NCBI RefSeq assembly: GCF_008704205.1
Contig: NZ_VXLC01000003.1
Span: 310,001 to 374,000, forward strand
Direction of reading: 5' to 3'
From: Nocardia colli
GTDB taxonomy: Bacteria; Actinomycetota; Actinomycetes; Mycobacteriales; Mycobacteriaceae
Length of the DNA: 64,000 nt
Below, piece after piece: positions 17,373 through 25,863 of this stretch; within the stretch, counting starts at the first letter, position 1, and each line of letters opens with the position of its first letter. The translations under genes were made by a program, and so were the position numbers. The notes under the pieces were generated by a model. That model did no database searches, was not told the origin of the DNA, and saw nothing but the letters and a program-made list of their open reading frames with translations.

Positions 17373-18019
17373 CGATCACCGTGCTGGTCGCCGAGGACGA
17401 GGCGCTGGTGCGCGCGGGCTGCATCATGCTGCTCGGCGCGACCGACGACATCGAGGTGGTCGGCGAGGTCGGAGACGGTGCCGCGGTGATCGAAGCGGTG
17501 AAAACCCTTGCACCGCAGGTCGTTCTGATGGATCTGCGGATGCCGATCATGGATGGCATCGAGGCGACCAGGGCGATCGCCGCCGGACCCGACGCGCCGG
17601 CCGTCCTCGTCCTCACCACGTTTCACGAAGACGCCGCGGTCCAGGAAGCACTCGCCGCGGGCGCCAGCGGCTTCCTGCTCAAGCACGCCGCCCCCGCCGA
17701 CCTCGCCGAGGCCATCCGCCGCTGTGCCGCCGGCGACGGCTGGCTCGATCCGGCCATCGTCGGCAGCGTGCTCGGCGCCCTCCGCCGCGCCGGACCCCGC
17801 GCCGTCGCCGCACCGACCACCTTGTCGACCCTGACCGCCAGGGAACGAGAAGTGCTGGTGCTCATGGCCCGCGGCCGCTCCAACGCCGAGATCAGCGCCG
17901 AACTGTTCATCAGCGCCGCCACCACCCGCACCCACGTCGCCCACGTGATCGCCAAAACCGACTCCCGCGACCGCACCCAAGCCGTCGTCCTCGCCTACCA
18001 GAGCGGCCTGATGAGCTGA
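17369..18019 (+). CDS. NarL/LuxR-type response regulator
   Basis: The 216-residue protein has a receiver domain with acidic pocket EDE near residues 9-11, phospho-acceptor Asp55 in LMDLRMP, a conserved Thr in LTTFHED and Lys in FLLKHA. A C-terminal LuxR helix-turn-helix follows (LTAREREVLVLMARGRSNAE onward). The ATG overlapping the kinase stop is used. It is the partner of the kinase just upstream and the best candidate for binding the dyad at 15676-15691. Confidence 0.93.
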   Translation: MTITVLVAEDEALVRAGCIMLLGATDDIEVVGEVGDGAAVIEAVKTLAPQVVLMDLRMPIMDGIEATRAIAAGPDAPAVLVLTTFHEDAAVQEALAAGASGFLLKHAAPADLAEAIRRCAAGDGWLDPAIVGSVLGALRRAGPRAVAAPTTLSTLTAREREVLVLMARGRSNAEISAELFISAATTRTHVAHVIAKTDSRDRTQAVVLAYQSGLMS

Positions 18020-18020
18020 T

Positions 18021-18743
18021 CTACTGCCTGGGGAACGGGCGGTGGCTCAGGGTGCGGTGGACCATTTCGGTGAGGGTGACTATGTCGAAGACGGGGAGGC
18101 CCAGGCGGTCTTGGATCGCGTGGCCGTAGGGGACGAGGTCGGTGCATTCGATTACCAGGGCACCCATATCGGGATTGGCGGTGGCGAGTTGGTCGATTTC
18201 GCGGAGGACTTCCTCGCCCAGACGGTCGGCGTTCAGTTCGTCGCGGCGGCCTTCGAGGATTACTTCGCGGAATTCGGGTTGGGCGTCCATACCGGCTACG
18301 CAGATAGGGACGGATTCACCGCCGATCGCGTTCAAATGGCGTGGGGTGAGGGCGGCTTTCTTGGCCACCAGCAGACCTACTTTTCGGTCCGCGCCGAGCA
18401 TTCTATGGACCATCGGCACTTGGATGAGGCTGGAGCTGTAGAGCGGGATCTGGACGGCGTCGGCCAATTGCTGTTGGAAGATGACGAGAAAGCCGCAACC
18501 GCTGGTGATCGCCGCGACGCCGCGGGCCTCGAGTTCTTTGGCGGCGATGATGAACGGGTCGAGCAGGGTCGGGTCTGCCTCGGTGACCATTCGTTGCGGG
18601 GTTGCGCCGTGCACCACCTGGTAGTCGACCGGAAAGTCGAAAGTCGTCGGATTGCGGATGTGGCCGGGAATTTTGGTGAAGGCGGTGTCCAGGCAGAGTA
18701 CGCCGATTGTGGTGTCGCCCTTGACACCTGGTTGTTCGTTCAC
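18021..18743 (-). CDS. Aspartate/glutamate racemase family protein
   Basis: The 240-residue protein has the two-cysteine signature of the Asp/Glu/hydantoin racemase superfamily: Cys83 in ITSGCGF and Cys200 in VIECTDL, each at the end of a half-domain. A GTG start follows three bases after the stop of the upstream oxidase, so it is the last gene of the seven-gene operon. The family includes racemases and maleate/arylmalonate-type enzymes, so the exact reaction cannot be read from sequence. Next to an amine/amino-acid oxidase it may set the stereochemistry of an amino acid or dicarboxylate building block. Confidence 0.8.
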   Translation of the reverse strand: MNEQPGVKGDTTIGVLCLDTAFTKIPGHIRNPTTFDFPVDYQVVHGATPQRMVTEADPTLLDPFIIAAKELEARGVAAITSGCGFLVIFQQQLADAVQIPLYSSSLIQVPMVHRMLGADRKVGLLVAKKAALTPRHLNAIGGESVPICVAGMDAQPEFREVILEGRRDELNADRLGEEVLREIDQLATANPDMGALVIECTDLVPYGHAIQDRLGLPVFDIVTLTEMVHRTLSHRPFPRQ

Positions 18744-18745
18744 GG

Positions 18746-20044
18746 TTAGAGCCTTATCGAGCGGGTACTGCTGAAACGATCCGGCCGCAGCGGGACGGGG
18801 TCGGTAGTCGGTTCTGCGCCGGCCAGGATTTGGCTGACGAGTTCGCCACCGGCGGGGGCCAGGCCCATGCCGATGTGGCCGTAGCCGGCCGCGACCAGGA
18901 GATTGCGCAGGCCGGTGCGGCCGATCACCGGCAGGCCGTCCGGCGCGCAGGGGCGCAAACCGCTCCAGGTTTCGCGGGTTTGCGTTTCCTCCAGTTCGGG
19001 GAGATATTCGGTGACCGTGCGCAGCATGCCCTGCACGCGGCGTTCGGAAATGGCGGTGCTCATTCCGGTCAGTTCGAGGCGGCCGCCGATGCGCAGGCGA
19101 TCACCCAGGGGCACCATTGCCATTCGGCCCTCGCTCAGCAATACCGGCCGGCTCGGGCCGCTGGGCGGCATGTCCACGGTGACGCTGTAGCCCTTGATCG
19201 GTTGCAGCGTCAGGCCGATGCCGGCCAGGCGTGCGCATTCGGTCGACCACGCGCCCGCCGCGATGACCACGTCACGCGGGCGGAAGTCCCCGCGATTCGT
19301 GTGCAGCCGTTCGACTTTGGCCGCGGAGACCTCGAATCCGGTCACATCGATGTGCTCGCAGATCTCGACGCCCATCGTGCGCAACAGCTTGCCGAACTCG
19401 AGCACGAACTCCGGCACGTGCAGGTACGCACCCTCCGGGTTGTACAGTGCGCCTTGGATATCGAAGCGGGTCTTCGGCTCGAGTTCGTCGAGTTCCCCCG
19501 GACCGAGGACGCGCAGCGGCACTCCGTTCGCGACAGTTCGCGACACGGCTCGGCCGGCATCCGCGAAGCCCTGCGCGGTCTTGTACGCCAGCACGATGCC
19601 CGGCGACTCGAAAGTGTCGGCGATGCTCGGTGATTCGCACAGGTCGAGGAGTATGTCGAGACTGCGCTTCTTCATCGCGATCAGCGTGCGGAAGCCGGCT
19701 GCGGCGGCGAGTGGAGTGCATGCGCGCCCGAAATGCGTGAGCCAGCGCAGTAATTCGCGGTCCGCCCGCAATTCGACGTAGAACGGCGCGTCCGCGCTCA
19801 ACATCCCGAGGGTGCGCAGCGATCGCATCCCCGGTTCGGCCAGCGGCGCGGCGCCGTGGGTGCCGACGAAACCGGTGTTCCCGTAGGAACACGACTGCGG
19901 CCCACCGAGCGCGCCACGCTCCAGCACGGTGACCGACGCCCCGTTGCGCCGCAGGTAATACGCACAGAACAGACCGGCGACCCCGCCGCCGACAACCACC
20001 ACATCGGGGTCGTTGCGCACGGGACTCGCCTCGTCACTCGTCAC
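18746..20044 (-). CDS. FAD-dependent oxidoreductase, D-amino-acid dehydrogenase (DadA)-like
   Basis: The 432-residue protein opens with a Rossmann FAD-binding motif (VVVVGGGVAGLFCAYYLRR, about residues 14-33) followed by a Glu in VLERG. It ends with the DAO-type GYGHIGMGLAPAGGELV motif that closes over FAD. The length and the HVPEFV/GVEIC segments fit DadA-like flavoenzymes that oxidise D-amino acids or related amines to imines. A GTG start seven bases after the capsid-like gene, with an AGGTGG site overlapping that stop, couples it to the operon. The substrate is unknown; the neighbouring racemase-like gene suggests an amino acid. Confidence 0.85.
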   Translation of the reverse strand: MTSDEASPVRNDPDVVVVGGGVAGLFCAYYLRRNGASVTVLERGALGGPQSCSYGNTGFVGTHGAAPLAEPGMRSLRTLGMLSADAPFYVELRADRELLRWLTHFGRACTPLAAAAGFRTLIAMKKRSLDILLDLCESPSIADTFESPGIVLAYKTAQGFADAGRAVSRTVANGVPLRVLGPGELDELEPKTRFDIQGALYNPEGAYLHVPEFVLEFGKLLRTMGVEICEHIDVTGFEVSAAKVERLHTNRGDFRPRDVVIAAGAWSTECARLAGIGLTLQPIKGYSVTVDMPPSGPSRPVLLSEGRMAMVPLGDRLRIGGRLELTGMSTAISERRVQGMLRTVTEYLPELEETQTRETWSGLRPCAPDGLPVIGRTGLRNLLVAAGYGHIGMGLAPAGGELVSQILAGAEPTTDPVPLRPDRFSSTRSIRL

Positions 20045-20051
20045 GATCCAC

Positions 20052-20927
20052 CTACACGGTCACGACGAAGAAGTTGGTCGGTAGGTTGACCACGACCCGC
20101 TCGTAGATCTCCGCCATGACCGCCGGACCCGGCTCGGCGAAGGTTCCCGGCGGTGGCTCGGCGAAGCGGATCACCGAACGGCCCGCATCGAAAAGCTGTG
20201 CGCCGTGGCCGAAGTCGCCGACGATCGCGCTGCCCGGTTCGACGAGGCGGGTGCGGCAGATGAACACGCCGTTCTCCTCGAGGTCGGCCATCAGGCGGCT
20301 GGTACCGAGGGCGCGGTAGTAGTCGACCGGATTGATGATCAGGCCGTCCGCGGTGCCGCCCATCTGCTCGACTTCGTTGCAGGCCCACAGGATCGTCGAG
20401 GCGAACGGCCCGGGGTCGGTGATCCGGGCGATGCCGGGGATGTTCAGCAGGCCGCCCTCGCCGCTGATGATCGTGTAGTTCTCGGCGGTGCACAGCCGGA
20501 CGATCAACCGATAGTTGATGAACGACTCGAACGTCTCCGGGTCCTCCCACATCTGGGGCGGCACCTGCACCCAGGCGGTGGTGGTGAGCAGTTCCGGGAT
20601 CGGCGACTTGTGGAACCGGCTGGCCAGCTCGCGGCGCACCTCGGCGCCTTCGATCGGCACATCGTCCGCGCCGGGGGCGCTCTCGTGCCAGTAGAACTGG
20701 CGCGGATCACGGGACAGGTCAATGGCTTTGAGCACATTGCGCGCGGGATAGCGGGGTTTGCGGCGCGAGCTGGTCAGGGTGTCGGTGATGGTCACGTCGT
20801 ACTCGACCGACGCGTCGAGCCCCTTGTCCGCGCAGGCCTCGACGAACATCCGCCCCGGCGAAAGCTCCTTCTTGCGATCCGAGACGACCTGCGCCAGCGT
20901 CTCTTTGATGCCCTCTGTCTTCAGCAT
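20052..20927 (-). CDS. HK97-fold capsid / encapsulin-like protein in a biosynthetic operon
   Basis: The 291-residue protein has the landmarks of HK97-type shell proteins. A P-domain-like strand (ELLTTTAWVQVPPQMWEDPE) leads to a spine helix (FINYRLIVRLCTAENYTI), a G-loop (ISGEGGLLNIPGI), an A-domain helix with GLIINPVDYYRAL, then AIVGDFGHGAQLFDAG and a closing strand (IYERVVVNLPTNFFVV). These are the conserved segments of phage major capsid proteins and encapsulins. No terminase, portal, protease or tail gene is nearby; instead it sits between SDR and oxidase genes. That matches Family 3 ('natural product') encapsulins rather than a prophage. No cargo-loading peptide could be recognised in the neighbours. 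The ATG has a GGAAGGA site. Confidence 0.8.
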   Translation of the reverse strand: MLKTEGIKETLAQVVSDRKKELSPGRMFVEACADKGLDASVEYDVTITDTLTSSRRKPRYPARNVLKAIDLSRDPRQFYWHESAPGADDVPIEGAEVRRELASRFHKSPIPELLTTTAWVQVPPQMWEDPETFESFINYRLIVRLCTAENYTIISGEGGLLNIPGIARITDPGPFASTILWACNEVEQMGGTADGLIINPVDYYRALGTSRLMADLEENGVFICRTRLVEPGSAIVGDFGHGAQLFDAGRSVIRFAEPPPGTFAEPGPAVMAEIYERVVVNLPTNFFVVTV

Positions 20928-20969
20928 GTAGTGATTCCTTCCCTGTCATCGGCAACGCGCCGAGACTGT

Positions 20970-21809
20970 TCACTCCGGTTCGGCGGGTCCGTGCACGTCG
21001 GCTTCCCAGGGCAGGTGCGCCGAGGTCGGTCCGAGCACGCTCGCGCCGCCGTCGACGAGCTGGACCGTGCCGGTGAGATAGGAGGCGCGCTCGCTCGCCA
21101 GGAAGGCGGCCACGGCGGCCATCTCCTCCGGGCGGGCGATCCGGCCGACCGCCGTGTGCGTGCCCATGGCGTCGAATTGTGCTTCGAGCGAGCCGTCTGC
21201 GGATTGCTGTGCCGCAACGTGTTCCAGCAGGGGAGTGCGGGTCGCGCTGGGGGCGAGCACGTTGACGGTCACGCCGTCGCGGCCTACCCCGGCGGCGAGC
21301 GACTGGGCGAAGCGCACGATGGCGGCGCGGGTCACGCCGGACATGGCCAGGCCGCTGATCGGGACGCTCGCGGTCTCCGACGCGACGAACAGCACCCGGC
21401 CCCAACGCGCGGTCCTGAGGTAGGGCAACGCGGTGAGGGCCACATCGACGGCGGGCAGCAGGATTGCGTCGACCGCCGTTCGATAGTCCGATGTCTCGAA
21501 GCTCGCGGCGTTGCCGGTCGGCGGGGTGCCGCCGCTGATGACGACGACGTGCAGCGCCCCGAACTCCGCGGCGACCTCGTCGATCCAGCGGCGGGTGGCC
21601 GCGCTGTCGGTGATGTCCACGCTGGTGGCGTGCACGCGGCCGCGCGCGACCTCTTTGACGGCGGTTTCCGCCGCGGCGAGCCGACCGGGGTCGCGCCCGC
21701 CGATGGCGACGTGCGCACCCTCGGCGGCGAGCTCCCTGGCGATCGCCAGCCCGATTCCGCTCGTCCCGCCTGCTACCAGCGCGACTTTGTTCTCCAGACC
21801 CAGGTCCAC
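20970..21809 (-). CDS. SDR family oxidoreductase, atypical active site
   Basis: The 279-residue protein has the SDR cofactor motif (VAGGTSGIG, near residue 12) and the usual fold segments (VVISGG, RVLFVASETAS). At the catalytic YxxxK position it reads SGVTRAAI, so Tyr is replaced by Ser and Lys by Arg; such Tyr-less SDRs form a known minority. The GTG start with GAAAGGG upstream lies four bases after the sulfotransferase stop; an in-frame extension upstream is only the shadow of that gene. It may reduce or bind a keto intermediate of the encapsulin cluster, or may have lost classical chemistry. Confidence 0.85.
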   Translation of the reverse strand: MDLGLENKVALVAGGTSGIGLAIARELAAEGAHVAIGGRDPGRLAAAETAVKEVARGRVHATSVDITDSAATRRWIDEVAAEFGALHVVVISGGTPPTGNAASFETSDYRTAVDAILLPAVDVALTALPYLRTARWGRVLFVASETASVPISGLAMSGVTRAAIVRFAQSLAAGVGRDGVTVNVLAPSATRTPLLEHVAAQQSADGSLEAQFDAMGTHTAVGRIARPEEMAAVAAFLASERASYLTGTVQLVDGGASVLGPTSAHLPWEADVHGPAEPE

Positions 21810-21813
21810 TCGG

Positions 21814-22770
21814 TCAGCCCTTTCCGTTCGAATCCGTTGCGCCGAAGCGGTATCCGTAGCTGCGGGCGAGCGGCCACGACAGCGCCGCGACGGTCCGCTG
21901 TGCCGATCTCGCCAGACCGGTCCGCCAGGAGTCGTCGGTCGGGCGGATGACGGTGGCGCCGACGTTGAAACGGTCCGGGTTCCCGGTGACCGTGTGATTG
22001 GCGTGCAGTTCGACGGTTCGATCATCGAGGGGGTTGTCCGCGGGATCACTCGCGCACAGCCGCAGCATTTGATCGACCGTGCCCGCTGGATCGGCGATGA
22101 AATCCTCGTACCGCAGGAACATCGACCGCTCGGGATGGCGCTTGGTGAGCGCGTGCGCGGCGAGATTGAAGCCGGTCCAGTAGCCGGTGCTCTTCGCCGG
22201 ACCCATCGCGTACACGTATTCTTTCGGCTTGCTCCATGATTGGGCCACCGCGCGGGGATCGCGGACCAGATGGACGTAATACGGGGTGATGCCGTCGAGA
22301 TGTTCGAGCAGCGCCGATTCGCCGGGGATCTTGGTGGTATCGACGATGACGCGGGACTCGGTGCGCTTGGCCACGGCCTGGTAGACCTGGGTCATCAGGT
22401 CGGCGTGCGCCCGGATCTGCTCGTTGTGCAGACCGCGCCTGAGCACCTGCCAGGTGTGCCTGGTCCGGACGTTGCCGAGTTGCCGGCGGATGACCTCGTC
22501 GGCGTGCTGCACCAGGCTGGTTCCCGCGGGCTGCCCGATCGGCAGGATGGTGGACCAGACCGGGCAGTCGACCAGTTTCCTCCCGCAGCCGCAATCCTCG
22601 TTCACCCCGCGGCCCGCCGCGTTCTTCCATAGAAAGTGCAGTTCACCGACGTGGAAGAAGCCGGGGATCTCGTTGAGGATATTGCCGATGATGGTGCTGC
22701 CGTTGCGGCACCAGCCGGTGATACATAGGACCTTCAGCGGTTCGCCGTTGTCCGATGGTGGGTTGGTCAT
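21814..22770 (-). CDS. PAPS-dependent sulfotransferase family protein
   Basis: The 318-residue protein starts with a 5'-phosphosulfate-binding loop (CITGWCRNGSTIIGNIL, residues 16-32, like the GxxRSGST loop). In its middle it carries the 3'-phosphate-binding segment HLVRDPRAVAQSW. Sulfotransferases of this fold move a sulfuryl group from PAPS to a hydroxyl or amine. The ATG overlaps the stop of the MFS gene by four bases. A sulfotransferase beside an SDR and a capsid-like gene is a combination reported for encapsulin-linked biosynthetic clusters. The substrate is unknown. Confidence 0.88.
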   Translation of the reverse strand: MTNPPSDNGEPLKVLCITGWCRNGSTIIGNILNEIPGFFHVGELHFLWKNAAGRGVNEDCGCGRKLVDCPVWSTILPIGQPAGTSLVQHADEVIRRQLGNVRTRHTWQVLRRGLHNEQIRAHADLMTQVYQAVAKRTESRVIVDTTKIPGESALLEHLDGITPYYVHLVRDPRAVAQSWSKPKEYVYAMGPAKSTGYWTGFNLAAHALTKRHPERSMFLRYEDFIADPAGTVDQMLRLCASDPADNPLDDRTVELHANHTVTGNPDRFNVGATVIRPTDDSWRTGLARSAQRTVAALSWPLARSYGYRFGATDSNGKG

Positions 22771-23936
22771 CTCTCGACTGCCTTCTCGATGGACACCGAT
22801 TGCCGGAGCGTCATGGCCAGCACCGAGGCGGCGAGCGCGCAGGCCGCGCCGACCACGAAGACGGCCGGATAGCCGAAGCCGGTCGCGATCGCGCCGGTCG
22901 CCGGGCCCCACACGAACAGGCCCAGATCCCAGAACGAGGTGTAGGCGCCGAGCGCGGCTCCCTGCTTCGAGCTTTCGGTGTTGTTCATGACGATCAAGGC
23001 CAAAGACGGGTGCAGCAGCGAGAATCCGACGCCCATGACGATCGCGCCGAGTACCGCGATCGGCAGGTTCGGGGCCCAGGCGATGATCAGCAGTCCCGCG
23101 GCTTCGCCTGCGCCACACCAGGTCGCGACCCGGCGCGGTCCGAGCTTGTCCGGCAGATGTCCGATGACCAGCCGGGTGCCTGCGTAGACCGCGCTGAAGG
23201 TGCTCAAAACGATGACGCCCGAGTCGATTCCGCGTGCTTGCAGGCCGGTGATGACGAACGCGGCCAAGCCGACATAACCCGCGGCACCAAGTGCGAGGCC
23301 CAGACCCGGCAGTACGGCGGGGCGCAGCAGGAGTCCGCGGCCACCGCCGGACGGTTCGACGTGCGGCTGCGGCGCGACGATGCTGATCAGCACGAGCCCG
23401 ACGAGCGGCGCGATGGCGCAGAAGGCCCAGACCGCGTCGATCCCGAAGTGGCGCAACACCGCACCGAGCGCGGTGCCCAGCGAGATACCGCCCCACATCG
23501 CGACGCCGTAGAGCCCGATCACCTGGCCGCGGCGGTTGTGCGGGGCGAGGGTGACGGTCCAGACCGCGCCCGCGACGAACAGCGCGGCCTCGCCGACGCC
23601 GACCAGCAGGCGCACCGCCAGCAGGCCGGCCAGGCCGATCGGCAGGAAGTAGAGCAACCCGCCCACCGCGATGGCGAGTGCGCCGAACCGCATGACGGAG
23701 CGGTGGCCGTGGCGGTCTGCGAGTCCGCCGAAGATCGGCCGGGTGAGCAGCGCGGTGAGGGCGGTGGCGGTCACCGCGATGCCGACCGCGAAATCGCCGG
23801 CGCCGAACTGGTCCCTGACGTGGGCGGGGATGACCGGGATCGCCGCGGACAGGCCGAGGTATCCGCAGAACAGTCCGCCGAATACCCCGGCAAGTGCGAG
23901 GCGCGGCATCGCCCCTGTGTCCGAGGGTGCGGTCAT
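22767..23936 (-). CDS. MFS transporter
   Basis: The 389-residue protein has about twelve hydrophobic segments and the MFS loop GGLADRHGHRSVM between helices 2 and 3. An ATG overlapping the aminotransferase stop by four bases gives a sensible N-terminus (MTAPSDTGAMPRLALAG); the longer open frame is a shadow. It probably exports the product of the operon or supplies resistance. Substrate not predictable. Confidence 0.85.
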   Translation of the reverse strand: MTAPSDTGAMPRLALAGVFGGLFCGYLGLSAAIPVIPAHVRDQFGAGDFAVGIAVTATALTALLTRPIFGGLADRHGHRSVMRFGALAIAVGGLLYFLPIGLAGLLAVRLLVGVGEAALFVAGAVWTVTLAPHNRRGQVIGLYGVAMWGGISLGTALGAVLRHFGIDAVWAFCAIAPLVGLVLISIVAPQPHVEPSGGGRGLLLRPAVLPGLGLALGAAGYVGLAAFVITGLQARGIDSGVIVLSTFSAVYAGTRLVIGHLPDKLGPRRVATWCGAGEAAGLLIIAWAPNLPIAVLGAIVMGVGFSLLHPSLALIVMNNTESSKQGAALGAYTSFWDLGLFVWGPATGAIATGFGYPAVFVVGAACALAASVLAMTLRQSVSIEKAVER

Positions 23937-25279
23937 CGTCGTCCGGCCCACGCGGAGCTGGAACCTTCGTCGGTGGCGATCGGGTCGTCGCTGGCGGCCA
24001 CCTTGCGCACGGCCGCGACGAGTTCGTCGCAGTCCGCCTCCGACAGCGTCGAAGAGAGCGGAATATCCACTGCGCGTTGGAGATAGCGAGTCGCGTTGGG
24101 CAGGAGTTCCTTGATGGCCGGGGTCTCCATGCCGCGGAACATGAACCGCCAGTTCCAGAATGCGCGGATGTTGTGATCGTCGTCCGAGCCGAGGTTGCGG
24201 GCCTCGATGCCCTCGTGGCACAGCGCCCGGGCGAACCACGGCGCGCGGCCGGTCGGGACCAGGAAGATGAAGGCTTCGCCGAGGTAGGCGCCGGTGGCGA
24301 CCGGGCGGCGGATGTGGATCCCGTCGACGTCGGCCAGGGCGGCGGCGACGTAGTCGTAGTTGCGCCGGAAGGCGGCCAGCCGGATCGGCAGCCGGTCGAG
24401 CTCGGCGCGCAGCAGCGCGGCCCGGATCTCGTCCATCCGGAAACTGAGCAACGGTAGGTCCAGATCGGTGGCGATCGGCGGCTCGCCGTCCGGGAAATGA
24501 CGGCGCAGCCTGCCCTCGTAGGCGCCGGAAAGCACTGTGGCGCGGGCGAATAGCGTGCTGTCGTCGGTGAGCAGGAAACCGCCCTCACCGCTGTTGAGTG
24601 CCTTGTCCGACTGGGTGCTGAAGCCGCCGGCCAGGCCGAAGGTGCCGAGTTTGCGGCCGTCCAGTTCCGCGCCGAGCGCCGGGACCGCGTCCTCGAATAC
24701 CGGGACGCCCATTTCGTCGGCGAAGCGCAGCAGGGCGGTCATGTCGCCGGCGAAGCCGCGCATGTGCACCACCATGATCGCCTTGACCTGCGGGGTCCAT
24801 CGACTGCGCAGGTCGGCCACGTCCAGGTGGAGGTTTTCGTCGACATCTACGAGGAAGGGGGTGCAGCCGGCGAGCAGAATGGCACTCGGCGTCGCTGCGA
24901 AAGTGAAACCGGGACAGGCGATCAGGCTGCCCGGCTCGATACCCGCGGCCATGATGGCCAGCGCCAGCGCGGTGGTGCCGCTCGACGTCGCCAGCGCGTG
25001 CTTACATCGGAAGTAACGACAGAGCTCCGCTTCGAACTGGCTGCATTCGGTTTCGTGTGCCTGACGATAGTCGTAGCGGAAGTAGAGGTGGCTGCGGATC
25101 GCCCGCATCGCCGCTTCCTCGTCCTCCGGATGAACGCATACCGCGCCGCGATCGTAGGTCGGCCAGGGTGCGCGCCGAATCGGGTCGCCGCCGTCCAGGG
25201 CCAGTCTCGAATCGGCGGCAATTGCCGCGCCCGGCAATTTCCGGGCCGATGCCGAATCATCGATCTCATTGTCCGCCAT
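23933..25279 (-). CDS. DegT/DnrJ/EryC1-type PLP aminotransferase
   Basis: The 448-residue protein has the type I fold landmarks of the DegT family: HALATSSGTTALALA for phosphate binding, VKAIMVVHMRG, VFEDAVPALGAELDGRK with the PLP-ring Asp, and the Schiff-base Lys226 in STQSDKALNSGEGGF. Family members transfer an amino group to keto-sugars, or to keto-cyclitols as in AHBA-type pathways. The ATG at 25279 follows a GGTAGGAA site; a longer frame begins in AT-rich leader DNA and is unlikely. It is the first gene of the operon that ends at 18021. Confidence 0.9.
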   Translation of the reverse strand: MADNEIDDSASARKLPGAAIAADSRLALDGGDPIRRAPWPTYDRGAVCVHPEDEEAAMRAIRSHLYFRYDYRQAHETECSQFEAELCRYFRCKHALATSSGTTALALAIMAAGIEPGSLIACPGFTFAATPSAILLAGCTPFLVDVDENLHLDVADLRSRWTPQVKAIMVVHMRGFAGDMTALLRFADEMGVPVFEDAVPALGAELDGRKLGTFGLAGGFSTQSDKALNSGEGGFLLTDDSTLFARATVLSGAYEGRLRRHFPDGEPPIATDLDLPLLSFRMDEIRAALLRAELDRLPIRLAAFRRNYDYVAAALADVDGIHIRRPVATGAYLGEAFIFLVPTGRAPWFARALCHEGIEARNLGSDDDHNIRAFWNWRFMFRGMETPAIKELLPNATRYLQRAVDIPLSSTLSEADCDELVAAVRKVAASDDPIATDEGSSSAWAGRR

Positions 25280-25863
25280 CGCAATTCCTACCCAACTAAA
25301 AAATAAAACATTGGCGAGTCGCCACCGTATCGCCCACCGAGTTTCTGCGGTACCCCCAGTAGGGCGTTTGCGCAACGCTACACCGAACCTTCATTCCGGA
25401 TACCCGAAATCGATTGCTCGCCAATGACATCGGAAGTTGGGGCTTGCCTGAGATCAACTTGTCCAGTTGGACGAATACCCCCCCCGAGTGGGGGGTGTCG
25501 CGGAAGGGCCAGAGCACGAAAGTAGTCGCAGGAAAACGGGTTTGGTGCATTGTCTGCGACAAAAGGTTCGGCGCGAGCCAGGGTGTCGTCGGTGGCGATC
25601 GGCCGGCCTTGTCGATGACTCGCGCGGGAGGCCCAGACGCCGCCTCGTCTTGAGCGAGGTTCGAGGCGGGCTCGGTGCAGAGGTTGCGATTCGGGACCGG
25701 CTGGCCGATCAAGGCGGCGGTCCGTTGCCCAGCGCCTAGGTTTTGCCGAGAAGCTTTACCTGGATGTGACTCGATCCGCCGCCTCGTCCGGGTCCCGGCG
25801 CACGGCGTGGTGCCGGGGTGAGTGCGGGTGCTGCGCGTAGCGTTAGCCCGGTGACCACGTGTA
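25280..25863. other. 584-base gap: leader/promoter region of the encapsulin-type operon
   Basis: No credible gene is seen. The first 130 bases are AT-richer than the surroundings and presumably hold the promoter of the aminotransferase operon. It contains CATTGGCGAG at 25309-25318 and its exact reverse complement at 25417-25426, and a C8/G6 hairpin at 25477-25496. Short open frames on both strands have no recognisable product or ribosome site. Confidence 0.5.
25309..25426. promoter_or_regulatory. Inverted pair of 10-base sites upstream of the aminotransferase operon
   Basis: CATTGGCGAG (25309-25318) recurs as CTCGCCAATG (25417-25426), 98 bases apart and in opposite orientation. The first copy also lies within the dyad TGGCGAGTCGCCA. 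The position 30-150 bases upstream of the first gene suits operator sites; no regulator gene is adjacent, so this is a weak assignment. Confidence 0.3.

Noticed and set aside
20052..20927. Prophage interpretation of the capsid-like gene
   Set aside because: No terminase, portal, protease, tail or integrase genes nearby; neighbours are metabolic enzymes with tight operon spacing.
25477..25496. C8/G6 hairpin in the aminotransferase leader as a riboswitch
   Set aside because: Only a single short stem; nothing resembling a known riboswitch core.
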